Assembly: GCF_900113115.1 (NCBI RefSeq)
Contig: NZ_FOOF01000012.1
Coordinates: forward strand, 1 to 64,000
Direction: 5' to 3'
Length of the DNA stretch: 64,000 nt
DNA from: Duganella sp. CF458
Lineage (GTDB): Bacteria > Pseudomonadota > Gammaproteobacteria > Burkholderiales > Burkholderiaceae_D
This document shows, one piece after another, positions 35,045 to 43,173 of this stretch; the stretch's first letter is position 1, and the number at the start of each line of letters is the position of its first letter. The notes under the pieces are model-generated. The model worked only from the letters and a program-made list of their open reading frames with translations. It searched no databases and was not told the origin of the DNA. Both the position numbers and the translations under genes were made by a program.

Positions 35045-35461
35045 CTATGCTACTGGAATCTCGTAATGCGATATGGAGACCTCGCAATTTTCGTCTTCAA
35101 AGATTTCGAGTGCCTGGTTCACAAGATCTGGATGAAGCATCAGTTCATCCAGTAGATAGCCGAACAATCGCCGTTGGCGCTCGAAGTCCATGCTAAATAC
35201 CGAGTTAATGCAGATCAGGCCTGCATGGATTTCTTGTTGTGCGTGTAATCCACCGGGCTGCGCAGGGCCTTCACCGCGGAAATCTCTTGAATTGTGCGTT
35301 ACAAGCGTCAAGTCGTTATTCACGACATAGGTGACTAAGCTCCAGTCCTTCATGCCCAAGACTCCTCGGTCCCTGGAGCAGGTCGCTTCAAAACCGGCTT
35401 CAACCGCCATGTCGACGAGTTCTGGCGAGAGGCATTCGTCGATGAATAGGCGGAAGGTCAT
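35045..35461 (-). CDS. DUF5615 PIN-like toxin of a toxin-antitoxin pair
   Basis: A 138-residue protein from the ATG at 35461. It opens FRLFIDECLSPELVDMAVEAGFEATCSRDRGVLGMKDW and has TLVTHNSRDFRGE, the conserved acidic residues of the DUF5615 PIN-like fold (D in FIDE, D in SRDRG, ND and NSRDF). PIN-type toxins of this kind are presumed RNases. The start overlaps the stop of the DUF433 antitoxin gene by four bases (ATGA), the usual order for this pair. The reading could begin earlier, inside the antitoxin gene, but the family start and the coupling favour 35461. Activity has not been shown for this family to my knowledge. Confidence 0.86.
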   Translation of the reverse strand: MTFRLFIDECLSPELVDMAVEAGFEATCSRDRGVLGMKDWSLVTYVVNNDLTLVTHNSRDFRGEGPAQPGGLHAQQEIHAGLICINSVFSMDFERQRRLFGYLLDELMLHPDLVNQALEIFEDENCEVSISHYEIPVA

Positions 35462-36150
35462 TTGCTGGCTGCTCGAACAATTTTCTCTGTCTTTACCTTC
35501 CAACCAGGGTTGACTTCGTCCAAGCGCCGGGGACGCCCGCGTCGAGGCCGAACTCTCGAATAGATTTTCGCGTATTTGATGAGCTCATCCGACAAAAACG
35601 GATACGAATCTTTGATTCGCGATAACTCGACACCATTCTCTATTGAAGCAAGTATTGAGTCGACAGGGACTCGCGTTCCGCGAAATACGGGTAAGCCTCC
35701 CATGACATCCTCACTAGAAGAAATTGCCAATAGGGCTCGTTCGACTTCCTCAGACCTCTTAAAGACGACGCTGATGTATTTGCTAAAGTCGACGGACACA
35801 GCTGACTCAGCCTCTTCGGTCGAAAAGTGGAGAACGCTTTTGGTTTCTGCTCGATTTAGAAGTGTTCGCAGTTCATGCTCAGTAACGATCAAATTCCCGG
35901 AATTCGTCACTTGATCCGCGATGGTGTTGAGCACGCGTTTGCGCATGCTCGCGGTGAACATCGTCTCTGTTTTGTAATAGAACGCAATGAAGGCAGCTGC
36001 AAGACGAGAAAGACGTCGCCCATTGCTGAGCTGAATGAACCCATCAGGCACGATCTGCTCGTCAATCGCGCGATGGACATCGCGGTCCGTCACATCGGCG
36101 ATGTAAGCTGCCTCGACACTACTAACGTATGTTTGGGAATGGACTGACAT
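35458..36150 (-). CDS. DUF433-domain antitoxin with long N-terminal extension
   Basis: A 230-residue protein. Residues ~145-200 contain DVMGGLPVFRGTRVPVDSILASIENGVELSRI (in part) and PFLSDELIKYAKIY, the DUF433 antitoxin domain, a MerR-like winged helix. The ~145 residues before it are not part of a usual DUF433 protein (60-110 residues). They begin with another helix-turn-helix-like region (YVSSVEAAYIADVTDRDVHRAIDEQIVPDGFI in part) that may give DNA binding or an extra control. The C-terminus is basic (RPRRGRPRRLDE). It is the first gene of a two-gene operon with a DUF5615 toxin, and the region is AT-richer than its neighbours, as expected of a mobile pair. Confidence 0.85.
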   Translation of the reverse strand: MSVHSQTYVSSVEAAYIADVTDRDVHRAIDEQIVPDGFIQLSNGRRLSRLAAAFIAFYYKTETMFTASMRKRVLNTIADQVTNSGNLIVTEHELRTLLNRAETKSVLHFSTEEAESAVSVDFSKYISVVFKRSEEVERALLAISSSEDVMGGLPVFRGTRVPVDSILASIENGVELSRIKDSYPFLSDELIKYAKIYSRVRPRRGRPRRLDEVNPGWKVKTEKIVRAASK

Positions 36151-36326
36151 AATTCCTCCGATCTCTCGGAAAGTATATTCCTCGATGTGATGGTGATCAA
36201 TTAATTGTGTGTGTTACCCAACCGGATCTCTGCCGGCGAGGGCGGAGGCATTCGCAGCCTTGCTTGATGCCCGCTAGCGTGCCCTGATCCTGGGGCGGGC
36301 GTGCCTGCGGGGCGGCCGCCCTTGGC

Positions 36327-37427
36327 TTATGCCTTGCGTGAGCGCCGGTGTTTCGAAAAGAAGTCCAGCATCATGCGGCTGGCATCCGGGCCTGCGGCTT
36401 CATTGAATTTGAGCGACGGGTCGCCGCCGCTCCATGCGTGTCCCAGGCCCGCTATGCTTGCAACGCGCAGCACAACCTGGCGGCCAACGTGAAAGTCGCG
36501 AATCTCGCAGGCATTCCGGCGAACGGTTTTTCCCTCGGGTTTGAGCGTCACTTGCGACGGTGTGTTCGCGCTGAGTCCATTCAGCGCCAACCATTGGCGC
36601 GCAAGATGCGCCTGATTGACTGGTCGTACCACCTTGTCCGCCTCGCCCTGGATCAGGATTGCCGGCAAGGGCTGGTTCGCGCAAGCGCCGTCCGGCTTGG
36701 GGTGCAACGCGCGCCTGTGCAGCAATTCTTGAATCACTCCCACGGCGTGGACGCTTGCTCCGTGCCGCATCACGTGCAAGGCCTCGGCCGAGGACTTGGC
36801 GACGCCGGCCACCGGGCCGGAATGCAGGCCGATCGCGGCAAAAAGCTGAGGGTGCTGCAGCGCCAGGACGGCGGTCATTCCAGCGCCGGCCGAGATGCCG
36901 CATGCATAGATCCGGCTGCGATCGACGTGATGCCGTTCGCAAATGTGTGCGATGAGTGCTGCAAGCCTGGCAGTGTCACCGCTGCCTTGCTGGGCAGCCT
37001 GGCTATACCAATGCCAGCATCGCTGCGCATGCGCGCTCACCGACTGCTGCGGATACAGCACGGCATATCCTTTGCCCTCCGCCAGCAAATTCATGCGGGT
37101 ACCCTGCGCGAACTGGGTAGCGCTCTGGTGGCATCCGTGCAGCATGACGATCAAAGGCAAACCAGTTCGCGTCGCGCTTTCAGGAGTACGTTCGGGAAGA
37201 TAGAGCCAATAGACAAGGGGTGAGGCGCCCGGCGGACCCGGGTAGTGCGCGGCCATCCATTTGCCTGGTGCCGTGGAATGGCTGCTTGGTGCGCTGCGCC
37301 GGGGCTTTTTAGGTTTCGCTGTCTTGTGTGTCGAAGCGCCCAGGAAGGTGGCCAGCAATTTTTGCTGTGCCTTTCCTGCACGGGTAAGACTGCGCAATAG
37401 GCGGATTCCTGGGGGCGACTTCGCCAT
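36327..37427 (-). CDS. PHB depolymerase family esterase
   Basis: A 366-residue alpha/beta hydrolase of the PHB depolymerase/LpqC esterase family. The core begins PLVYWLYLPERTPESATRTGLPLIVMLHGCHQSATQFAQGTR (in part), where HGCHQ is the usual oxyanion region. The nucleophile is the Ser of CGISAGAG, the acid is Asp in QGEADKVVRP, and the base is His in AGLGHAWSGGDP. A basic, Ser/Pro-rich N-terminus of ~60 residues precedes the domain. I see no clear signal peptide, so it may act inside the cell or use another export route. Substrate could be poly- or oligo-hydroxybutyrate or another ester. Confidence 0.9.
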   Translation of the reverse strand: MAKSPPGIRLLRSLTRAGKAQQKLLATFLGASTHKTAKPKKPRRSAPSSHSTAPGKWMAAHYPGPPGASPLVYWLYLPERTPESATRTGLPLIVMLHGCHQSATQFAQGTRMNLLAEGKGYAVLYPQQSVSAHAQRCWHWYSQAAQQGSGDTARLAALIAHICERHHVDRSRIYACGISAGAGMTAVLALQHPQLFAAIGLHSGPVAGVAKSSAEALHVMRHGASVHAVGVIQELLHRRALHPKPDGACANQPLPAILIQGEADKVVRPVNQAHLARQWLALNGLSANTPSQVTLKPEGKTVRRNACEIRDFHVGRQVVLRVASIAGLGHAWSGGDPSLKFNEAAGPDASRMMLDFFSKHRRSRKA

Positions 37428-37556
37428 CGGCAGCTCCTGTGACTGGTGATCCAGTCACTATAACGGTGAACCGATGGGACTTCAGTGCGGTGCCGAACGG
37501 GAGGCATGGGCGGCAGCTCGATGAACATCGGGCTGCCGCGACCAGCTGGCCGGTGA

Positions 37557-38522
37557 TCAGTTCTCTTCGCGCCAGCGGCGCATCCAGATTGCGACGGCAA
37601 TCATGGCTACACCAGCGGCGACACCAACCCACAGTGTCGGGCTGGCCAGCGAGGCGTAAGTCTCGTTGAAGAAACCGCTGATCTGGCCGGCCGGGTCGTT
37701 CTCCATCCCAGGGGCGTGTTTCATCGCCTCTTGCGCCGAGCGGTCGAAGATGAACCAGGCGCCTGGCAGCACGCTGCCCAGCAAGCGCAGCACCACCTGC
37801 GAGAAGAACCATTCGATGTTGACGCCCAGCTTGAAGGCGTAGTTGGCCCAGGCCAGCAGCGCACCGGTCATCAAGGGCGCGCCGACTGCCCACAGGAATA
37901 CCTTGCCGCGCGCCCAGCTCGACACCATCAGCAGCCAGCCCACGGTCGGCAGCGCCCACAGCAGGTAGATGGGGATCAGGGAAAGCATGCGGAACGGCGA
38001 CAGCCACAGGTTGGTGGAAGAGAGCAGGTCGCCGAATACGTTCACGCCGTGGAAGCTGAGGGCGAGAGACGTCATCAGGATAATCGCGAGCGATGCCACG
38101 AAGCCGATGATGGCGACGATCAGCGGTGCCGCTACGGTTGCTACCGCCACTTTGGACAGCACGGTGGTAACGTCCGACACCGGCAGCGATTTCCAGAACA
38201 GGATGCTGCGGTCGCGGCGGTCGTCGTACAGCGCGCCCAGGCAGTAGAAGAAGATCACGAAGGCCATCAGGATGTAGAGCGGCGTGGCCATCATCGGGAA
38301 GGCAGCGCCGACGGCGTTGGCGAGCTCATGCCGCTGCGCGGCGCTCATTTCATGGAAGCGCGACAAGCTATCGCCGTTGATATGCATTTCCATGTTGTTG
38401 CCGATGATGAGCATCACGGCGGTGAAGGCGAGCATCAGGCCGGAGACAATGGCAGGGGCCCAGAACAGCATGCCCTTGTTCTCCCAGTACTCGCGCTGCA
38501 TCAGCCATTTCATCGTATTCAT
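37557..38522 (-). CDS. ABC transporter permease, ABC-2 type
   Basis: A 321-residue integral membrane protein with about six segments (MLFWAPAIVSGLMLAFTAVMLIIG, MMATPLYILMAFVIFFYCLGALYDD, LIVAIIGFVASLAIILMTSLAL and others). A cytoplasmic stretch DDRRDRSILFWKSLPVSD is typical of ABC-2 permeases. Its start overlaps the ATPase gene by four bases. It forms an exporter with the ATPase under a GntR/YtrA regulator, an arrangement often linked to envelope stress or antibiotic response. The exported substrate is unknown. Confidence 0.9.
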   Translation of the reverse strand: MNTMKWLMQREYWENKGMLFWAPAIVSGLMLAFTAVMLIIGNNMEMHINGDSLSRFHEMSAAQRHELANAVGAAFPMMATPLYILMAFVIFFYCLGALYDDRRDRSILFWKSLPVSDVTTVLSKVAVATVAAPLIVAIIGFVASLAIILMTSLALSFHGVNVFGDLLSSTNLWLSPFRMLSLIPIYLLWALPTVGWLLMVSSWARGKVFLWAVGAPLMTGALLAWANYAFKLGVNIEWFFSQVVLRLLGSVLPGAWFIFDRSAQEAMKHAPGMENDPAGQISGFFNETYASLASPTLWVGVAAGVAMIAVAIWMRRWREEN

Positions 38523-39376
38523 TCGTATTGTCCTTTCATGCTGGCTACGAACAGGTCGGCCACGCTAGGGGTACGGGTTTCGCCAAACGTTTCGAGCTGC
38601 TTGCGCGAGACGCCGTCGAACAGCATCACCGCTTTGCCGAACACCGTGCGCTGGTGCAGTGGCTGCAGGGCGCTGGCGGCGGTCATGTATTCCGGCTGCA
38701 CCATCACTTCGGTGTAGCGGTCGCCGATTTCGTCCATCGAGGCGGCGAGGGTGATCTTGCCGTCGCGGATGAACATCAGGTCGGTCAGGATGTTTTCGAC
38801 TTCCTCGATCTGGTGCGTGGTGATCAGGATGGTCTTGTTTTCGTCGAAGTAGTCTTCCAGCAGCTGGTGGTAGAACTGCTTGCGGTACAGGATATCCAGG
38901 CCCAGGGTCGGCTCGTCCAGCACCAGCAGCTTGGCGTCGATCGCCATGACCAGCGCCAGGTGCAGTTGCACGATCATGCCCTTGGACATGGCCTTGACCT
39001 TCATGTCCGGCGACAGCTTCGTGTTGGCGATGTACTTCTCGGCGCGTTCGCGGTTGAAGCGCGGGTGGATGCCTTCGCAGAAGCTGATGGCGTCCTTGAC
39101 TTTCAGCCAGCGCGGCAGGATGGCGACGTCGGCGATGAAGCAGACGTCCTTCATCAGCTCATCGCGCTGCTGGCGCGGGTCCAGGCCCAGTACATTCAGC
39201 TCGCCTTCGAAGCGGGACAGGCCGAGGATGGCTTTCAGCGTGGTGGTTTTGCCGGAGCCGTTTGGTCCGATCAGGCCGACGATGCGGCCAGCCTTGATTT
39301 CGAAGCTGGCATCATCCAGCGCCTTGGTGGTGCCGAAACTTTTGCTCAGGTTTTTAGCGGTGATGATCGCTGTCAT
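38519..39376 (-). CDS. ABC transporter ATP-binding protein
   Basis: A 285-residue ABC ATPase. Walker A reads GLIGPNGSGKTTTLKAILG, the signature is degenerate (LSPDMKVKAMSKGMIVQLHLALVMA, where LSGGQ is replaced by MSKGM), Walker B is AKLLVLDEPTLGLD, and the switch His is in ILITTHQIEEVE. The altered signature is common in the YtrB-type group of ABC-2 exporters. It overlaps both neighbouring genes by four bases, so the regulator, ATPase and permease are one translationally coupled operon. Confidence 0.93.
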   Translation of the reverse strand: MTAIITAKNLSKSFGTTKALDDASFEIKAGRIVGLIGPNGSGKTTTLKAILGLSRFEGELNVLGLDPRQQRDELMKDVCFIADVAILPRWLKVKDAISFCEGIHPRFNRERAEKYIANTKLSPDMKVKAMSKGMIVQLHLALVMAIDAKLLVLDEPTLGLDILYRKQFYHQLLEDYFDENKTILITTHQIEEVENILTDLMFIRDGKITLAASMDEIGDRYTEVMVQPEYMTAASALQPLHQRTVFGKAVMLFDGVSRKQLETFGETRTPSVADLFVASMKGQYE

Positions 39377-39741
39377 GCCGGGGCTCCTTGTGGCGGCACA
39401 TTCGTGGCGCGCAGCAGTTGTTCAATGTCCAGGCCCAGGCGGCGGATGCGTTCGACCATTGCGGGCCATTCTTCGCGGATAAAGCGGTCGCGTTCAGTGG
39501 ACAGCAGTTTATCAACAGCGCCTTCGGTAACGTACATTCCTAATCCCCTTCTTTTTTCCACCAAGGTTTCGTCAACCAGCTCTTGATAAGCGCGGGAGAC
39601 GGTAATCGGGTTCAATTGGTAATCGGCCGCGACCTGGCGCACCGAGGGCAGGGCATCGCCTGGCTTGAGCAAGCCATCCAGCATCATGCCGACGACCCGC
39701 TCCTTCAGCTGCAGGTAGATCGGACGGTTTTCATTCCACAT
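39373..39741 (-). CDS. GntR-family regulator, YtrA subfamily
   Basis: A 122-residue regulator. It starts MWNENRPIYLQLKERVVGMMLDGLLKPGDALPSVRQVAADYQLNPITVSRAYQELVDE (in part), a GntR winged helix. The C-terminal part is short (~45 residues) as in YtrA, which lacks a large ligand domain and dimerises by helices. YtrA-type repressors control the ABC transporter downstream, here joined by a four-base overlap. It is probably autorepressive. The inducing signal cannot be read. Confidence 0.93.
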   Translation of the reverse strand: MWNENRPIYLQLKERVVGMMLDGLLKPGDALPSVRQVAADYQLNPITVSRAYQELVDETLVEKRRGLGMYVTEGAVDKLLSTERDRFIREEWPAMVERIRRLGLDIEQLLRATNVPPQGAPA

Positions 39742-39840
39742 ACATCGTTTCCTCCAGTGTTGGTGATTTAATGAACTGGTGTTGTAGTGAACTATAACAC
39801 TGAAACTGTCGGGCGCAAGTGGTTTTTTTGCAACTGGGAA

Positions 39841-40614
39841 CTATGGGGCGATGTCGGGTGAAGAAGTGAGCATCTGGCGCAGTTGCGCGGCTTGCCGGAC
39901 CTGGGTGCCGGACATGGTGTTGTCGAAGATGACCAGGGCCTGGTCGCCCCGGGGGCGCAGCCACGCTGCGACCTGTGCCAGCCGCTCCGGCTCGTAGACT
40001 GAACGATAAATTTGCGGGCTGCCATGGAGGCGCACGTAGGCAGCGTCTTCGCTGGTTGCCACAAATGGCCCAGGCTCGCCCGCAGGGGGATCGGCCACTA
40101 CCCGGATCACATCCATCTTGCTCAGCAACGCTGTCGCCTCGTCGTCAAACCATGAGCCGTGGCGGGCCTCGCACGCCAGGCGCAAGCGCCCGCGCTTCCC
40201 GTCGCCCGGTTCGGTTCCAAAGCGCTCGCCAAGACCGGCGAAGAGGGCGGCTACGGCAGCCGGGTCAAAACGCAGGCTTGGCGGTGTCTGCACCAGGATC
40301 CAGCCTAGCTTGTCGCCGAGCGCTCCCGCTTCGGTCGCGAATTGGTCCAGTTCCGCTTCAATATCCTGCAAGCGCTTTTCGTGCGTGATGGATTTTGGCA
40401 GCTTGACGGCAAAACGGAAGCCGGCAGGCACGTTGTCCGCCCATCGCGCATAGGTTTCGGGCTTGTGCGGGCGATAGAAGGAGGAATTGATTTCGACTGC
40501 GTCAAACACGGCCGCATAGCGCGCCAGGTTGCTGCCGAAGCTGGACGGCGGAAACAGGTCCGCATCGGCGCGCGGCAAGGCCCATCCAGCGATACCAATG
40601 GTTACAGGTTGCAT
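39841..40614 (-). CDS. DUF72 domain-containing protein
   Basis: A 257-residue member of the DUF72 family, a TIM-barrel-like fold of unknown function. Family blocks: IGIAGWALPRADADLFPP, FDAVEINSSFYRPHKPETYARWADNVPAGFRFAVKLPKSITHEKRL (in part), LGWILVQTPPSLRFD and YVRLHGSPQIYRSVYEPERL. The length is normal. It is divergent from the lipoprotein gene at 40662 with only 47 bp between them. Confidence 0.93.
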   Translation of the reverse strand: MQPVTIGIAGWALPRADADLFPPSSFGSNLARYAAVFDAVEINSSFYRPHKPETYARWADNVPAGFRFAVKLPKSITHEKRLQDIEAELDQFATEAGALGDKLGWILVQTPPSLRFDPAAVAALFAGLGERFGTEPGDGKRGRLRLACEARHGSWFDDEATALLSKMDVIRVVADPPAGEPGPFVATSEDAAYVRLHGSPQIYRSVYEPERLAQVAAWLRPRGDQALVIFDNTMSGTQVRQAAQLRQMLTSSPDIAP

Positions 40615-40661
40615 AGGTGATCCCCGTTATCATTGCCCCGAATATGACACAGGAGCTGCAA

Positions 40662-41252
40662 ATGACCCCACACAGACGTCTCGCCACAGGCGCCATTGCC
40701 ATCGCTGCGTTGGCGGCTGGAGGCGGCGCTACGGTGCTGCTGTCCGGCTGCGCAAGCTTTGCTGGCCCGCGCGATTACGAAGTGCCGCTAGCGCGACTGC
40801 AGCGCAATATCGACCAGCGCTTCCCGCTTGAGCATCGTGCGTTGGCGGTGTTCGAGCTGCGGTTGGAGCAGCCGCGGCTGTCCACGCTGCCGAACGACCG
40901 CATTGCGCTTGGCGCTACGCTGTCGGTCTCGTCGCCGCTGATGCGGCAGCAGTTTACCGGCAGCCTGTCGCTGTCGGGCCGCCTGAATATCGACCAGTCG
41001 CGTAACGCGGTGATGCTGGCTGAAGCGCGCCTGGACGACTTCAGGCTGGACGGGCTGGATGAGCGCACGCAGCGCCAGGTGGCCGGTGCCGCCCGTTTGC
41101 TGGCCGACAGCCTGGCGCGCGACACGCCGATCTATACCTGGCGTCCGGATGAGCTGCGTTACGCCGGCGTGCAGTTCTTCCCGACGGCGATCCGTACTTC
41201 GGCAAGCGGGCTGAGCATTCATCTGGAACCCTTGCGGGACGGTCGTCTATAA
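40662..41252 (+). CDS. DUF1439-type lipoprotein
   Basis: A 196-residue protein from the ATG at 40662, chosen because AGGAG lies eight bases before it. The N-terminus is a hydrophobic signal ending in a lipobox (VLLSGCAS), so it should be a lipoprotein. The mature part YEVPLARLQRNIDQRFPLEHRALAVFELRLEQPRLSTLPNDRIALG (in part) is typical of DUF1439, a beta-rich family similar to YceB that may bind lipids. It starts a short run of small plus-strand genes and ends 30 bp before the next. Confidence 0.85.
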   Translation: MTPHRRLATGAIAIAALAAGGGATVLLSGCASFAGPRDYEVPLARLQRNIDQRFPLEHRALAVFELRLEQPRLSTLPNDRIALGATLSVSSPLMRQQFTGSLSLSGRLNIDQSRNAVMLAEARLDDFRLDGLDERTQRQVAGAARLLADSLARDTPIYTWRPDELRYAGVQFFPTAIRTSASGLSIHLEPLRDGRL

Positions 41253-41282
41253 TCGAAACTTCAACTGATAGGAGAAAGTGAA

Positions 41283-42038
41283 ATGCCGTTTTTCGGTCTG
41301 GGTCTGCATATTTTGGTTGCCATCTTTTTTGCCGTGCACGCGGTGCGTCGCGGACGCGAATTGTATTGGCTGCTGATCCTGTTCTCTTTCCCACTGCTGG
41401 GCAGCCTGGTGTATTTCTTCGCCGTGTACCTGCCGAGCTCTCGCCTGGAAGTTGGCGCACGCAAGGCCGTTGCGGTCGCCGGCAAGATGCTTGATCCGGG
41501 CCGCGAACTGCGCGAAGCGCGTGAAGCTTTCAACTTCACCCCGACCGCGCAGAACCAGATGCGTCTTGCCTCGGCCTTGCTGGAAGCGGGTGAGACGGCC
41601 GAAGCTGCAAGCACTTACGAGGCATGCTTGCAGGGCGCCTTCGGCTCGGACCTGGAAATCCGCCTGGGCGCAGCGCGCGCCAACCTGGCGGTGGGCGCTT
41701 ATGGCAAGACCATCGAACACCTGGAATTTATCCGTCGTACGGATGCCAATTACCGCGCCGAGCAATGCAGCCTGCTGCTGGCGCAAGCCTTTGCGGCAGC
41801 GGGGCGTAATGATGAAGCCCGTAGCGAATTCGAAAACGCCGTCAACCGCTTCGGCAGTTTCGAGGCGCGCGCCGAATTTGCGATCTGGGCTGCCGGTGTG
41901 CGCGAGTTCCAACTGGCGCAGCGCCTGCAGAGCGAGCTGCAGCACACGATGGACCGCTGGAACAAGCATACGGCATCGATGAACAACGCGACGGTGCGGC
42001 GACTGAATGCGGCTTTCGCGCAAGTGCCGCGTAGCTGA
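41283..42038 (+). CDS. Membrane-anchored TPR-like protein
   Basis: A 251-residue protein. The first ~50 residues form two hydrophobic helices (FGLGLHILVAIFFAVHAV, LYWLLILFSFPLLGSLVYFFAVYL), similar to the short PLDc_N-type membrane motif. The cytoplasmic part is made of tetratricopeptide-like repeats (LASALLEAGETAEAASTYEACLQG, LLLAQAFAAAGRNDEARSEFENAVNRFG in part). TPR modules bind partner proteins, and the partner is unknown. GGAGAAAG precedes the start. Confidence 0.82.
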   Translation: MPFFGLGLHILVAIFFAVHAVRRGRELYWLLILFSFPLLGSLVYFFAVYLPSSRLEVGARKAVAVAGKMLDPGRELREAREAFNFTPTAQNQMRLASALLEAGETAEAASTYEACLQGAFGSDLEIRLGAARANLAVGAYGKTIEHLEFIRRTDANYRAEQCSLLLAQAFAAAGRNDEARSEFENAVNRFGSFEARAEFAIWAAGVREFQLAQRLQSELQHTMDRWNKHTASMNNATVRRLNAAFAQVPRS

Positions 42039-42059
42039 AAAAATGAAAGGAGCATCAGA

Positions 42060-42443
42060 ATGCATAGCCCGGTCCTGATGTTCCAGTCGTCCCGCTTCGA
42101 AATCGTTGCGAATGAGGACAAGCTGACCAATCCCGGTATTTATGGCCGCCGCCTGGCCGAGTGGATGGCCAATGAGCTGCCCACGCATGGCTACCGCGCG
42201 CTGGGCGACGTGATTCCTGAGGATTTTGCGTGGTGCGTGCCGGTGGCGGCTGAAGATTGCGAGCTGTATGTGGCTTGCACCAGTGCGGAAGAGGGCTGGC
42301 AGGCTTATGTTTTCGCCGATTGCGGCTTGATGGAGCGGCTGGCCGGGCGCGATCCACGCGCGACGGTGGTGGCGGAGCTGTACACGGCGGTGCGCTCGAT
42401 TCTCGAAGATGCTCCTGGCATCAGCTATTTACATATCCAATGA
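42060..42443 (+). CDS. Conserved hypothetical protein
   Basis: A 127-residue cytoplasmic acidic protein of unknown family (MFQSSRFEIVANEDKLTNPGIYGRRLAEWMANEL in part, EDFAWCVPVAAEDCELYVACT). No signal peptide, membrane segment or catalytic motif is visible. It sits 21 bp after the TPR gene and its stop overlaps the start of the DinB gene, so it belongs to the same operon. Confidence 0.75.
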   Translation: MHSPVLMFQSSRFEIVANEDKLTNPGIYGRRLAEWMANELPTHGYRALGDVIPEDFAWCVPVAAEDCELYVACTSAEEGWQAYVFADCGLMERLAGRDPRATVVAELYTAVRSILEDAPGISYLHIQ

Positions 42444-43108
42444 CTAAACCTGTAACGGCAGAGGCCGTGTCCCATTTCGGGTGTGACCCCATGGTGGGAC
42501 ACGAGCTGGGCAGTAATCGGCTGTCGCGGCATTTCCTGACGGAGGCGTATAACAATGGCTGGGCTAACCATCGGCTGTTGCGGGCTTGTGCGCAGTTGTC
42601 GCAGGAAGATTTTGTGGCGCCAAGGACGGGGTTTTTTCCGTCGATTAGGGCTACGCTGAATCACATTCTTACCGTGGATTGGTTTTATATCGATGCGCTG
42701 GAGCGGGAGGCGCGCGGGGCGCCGCCGCATCCCGACTATTGCAGCGAATTCTTCGCGGTGGAGGAGCCGTTCGATACTTGTGCGGCGCTTTGGGCGGCGC
42801 AGCGTGCTTCCGACGATCGTTTGATCGCTTATTGCAAGGGCTTGCGCGATGACGATCTGGGCCGGGTCGTGGTGATTGATCGGGGTGAGGGCGAATTCCA
42901 GCGCGATAGCCGCCAGCGGCTGCTGGCCCATATCTTTGGGCATCAGATCCATCATCGGGGGCAGGTGCATGCCATGCTGTCGTCCACCCCGGTCGCGCCG
43001 CCGCAACTGGATGAGTTCTTCTCGGAGGGGGAGGCGCCGTTGCGGGTGCAGGATTTCAGGGAGTTGGGTTGGTCAGAACAGGACATCTGGTCGCCAAGCT
43101 TATCCTGA
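42440..43108 (+). CDS. DinB family protein
   Basis: A 222-residue DinB-type four-helix protein. LTEAYNNGWANHRLLRACAQLSQEDF is the family start, and metal-ligand histidines appear at HILTVDWFY and HIFGHQIHHRGQVHAML. Members include thiol transferases and proteins of unknown role. The ATG at 42440 overlaps the previous stop (ATGA). The first ~31 residues before the family start are atypical, and they are encoded by a DNA segment carrying an inverted repeat (42467-42502). A later start within this region is possible. Confidence 0.85.
   Translation: MTKPVTAEAVSHFGCDPMVGHELGSNRLSRHFLTEAYNNGWANHRLLRACAQLSQEDFVAPRTGFFPSIRATLNHILTVDWFYIDALEREARGAPPHPDYCSEFFAVEEPFDTCAALWAAQRASDDRLIAYCKGLRDDDLGRVVVIDRGEGEFQRDSRQRLLAHIFGHQIHHRGQVHAMLSSTPVAPPQLDEFFSEGEAPLRVQDFRELGWSEQDIWSPSLS
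42467..42502. repeat. Inverted repeat at the 5' end of the DinB gene
   Basis: GTGTCCCA and TGGGACAC are exact 8-bp arms around a core with GGGT...ACCC. It resembles in style the REP-like palindromes at 45.6-45.8 kb (GTGTCTGACCC type) but is not the same sequence. Confidence 0.5.
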
Positions 43109-43173
43109 ATCAAGGAATTTGCTTCGGCATTCAGGGATAGTCAGGCTCAGTTTTAACCTGAGCAGGGCTACCC

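Noticed and set aside
43109..43173. A cobalamin riboswitch in front of the class II ribonucleotide reductase
   Set aside because: Only 65 bp separate it from the previous gene and I see no B12 box or the needed length.
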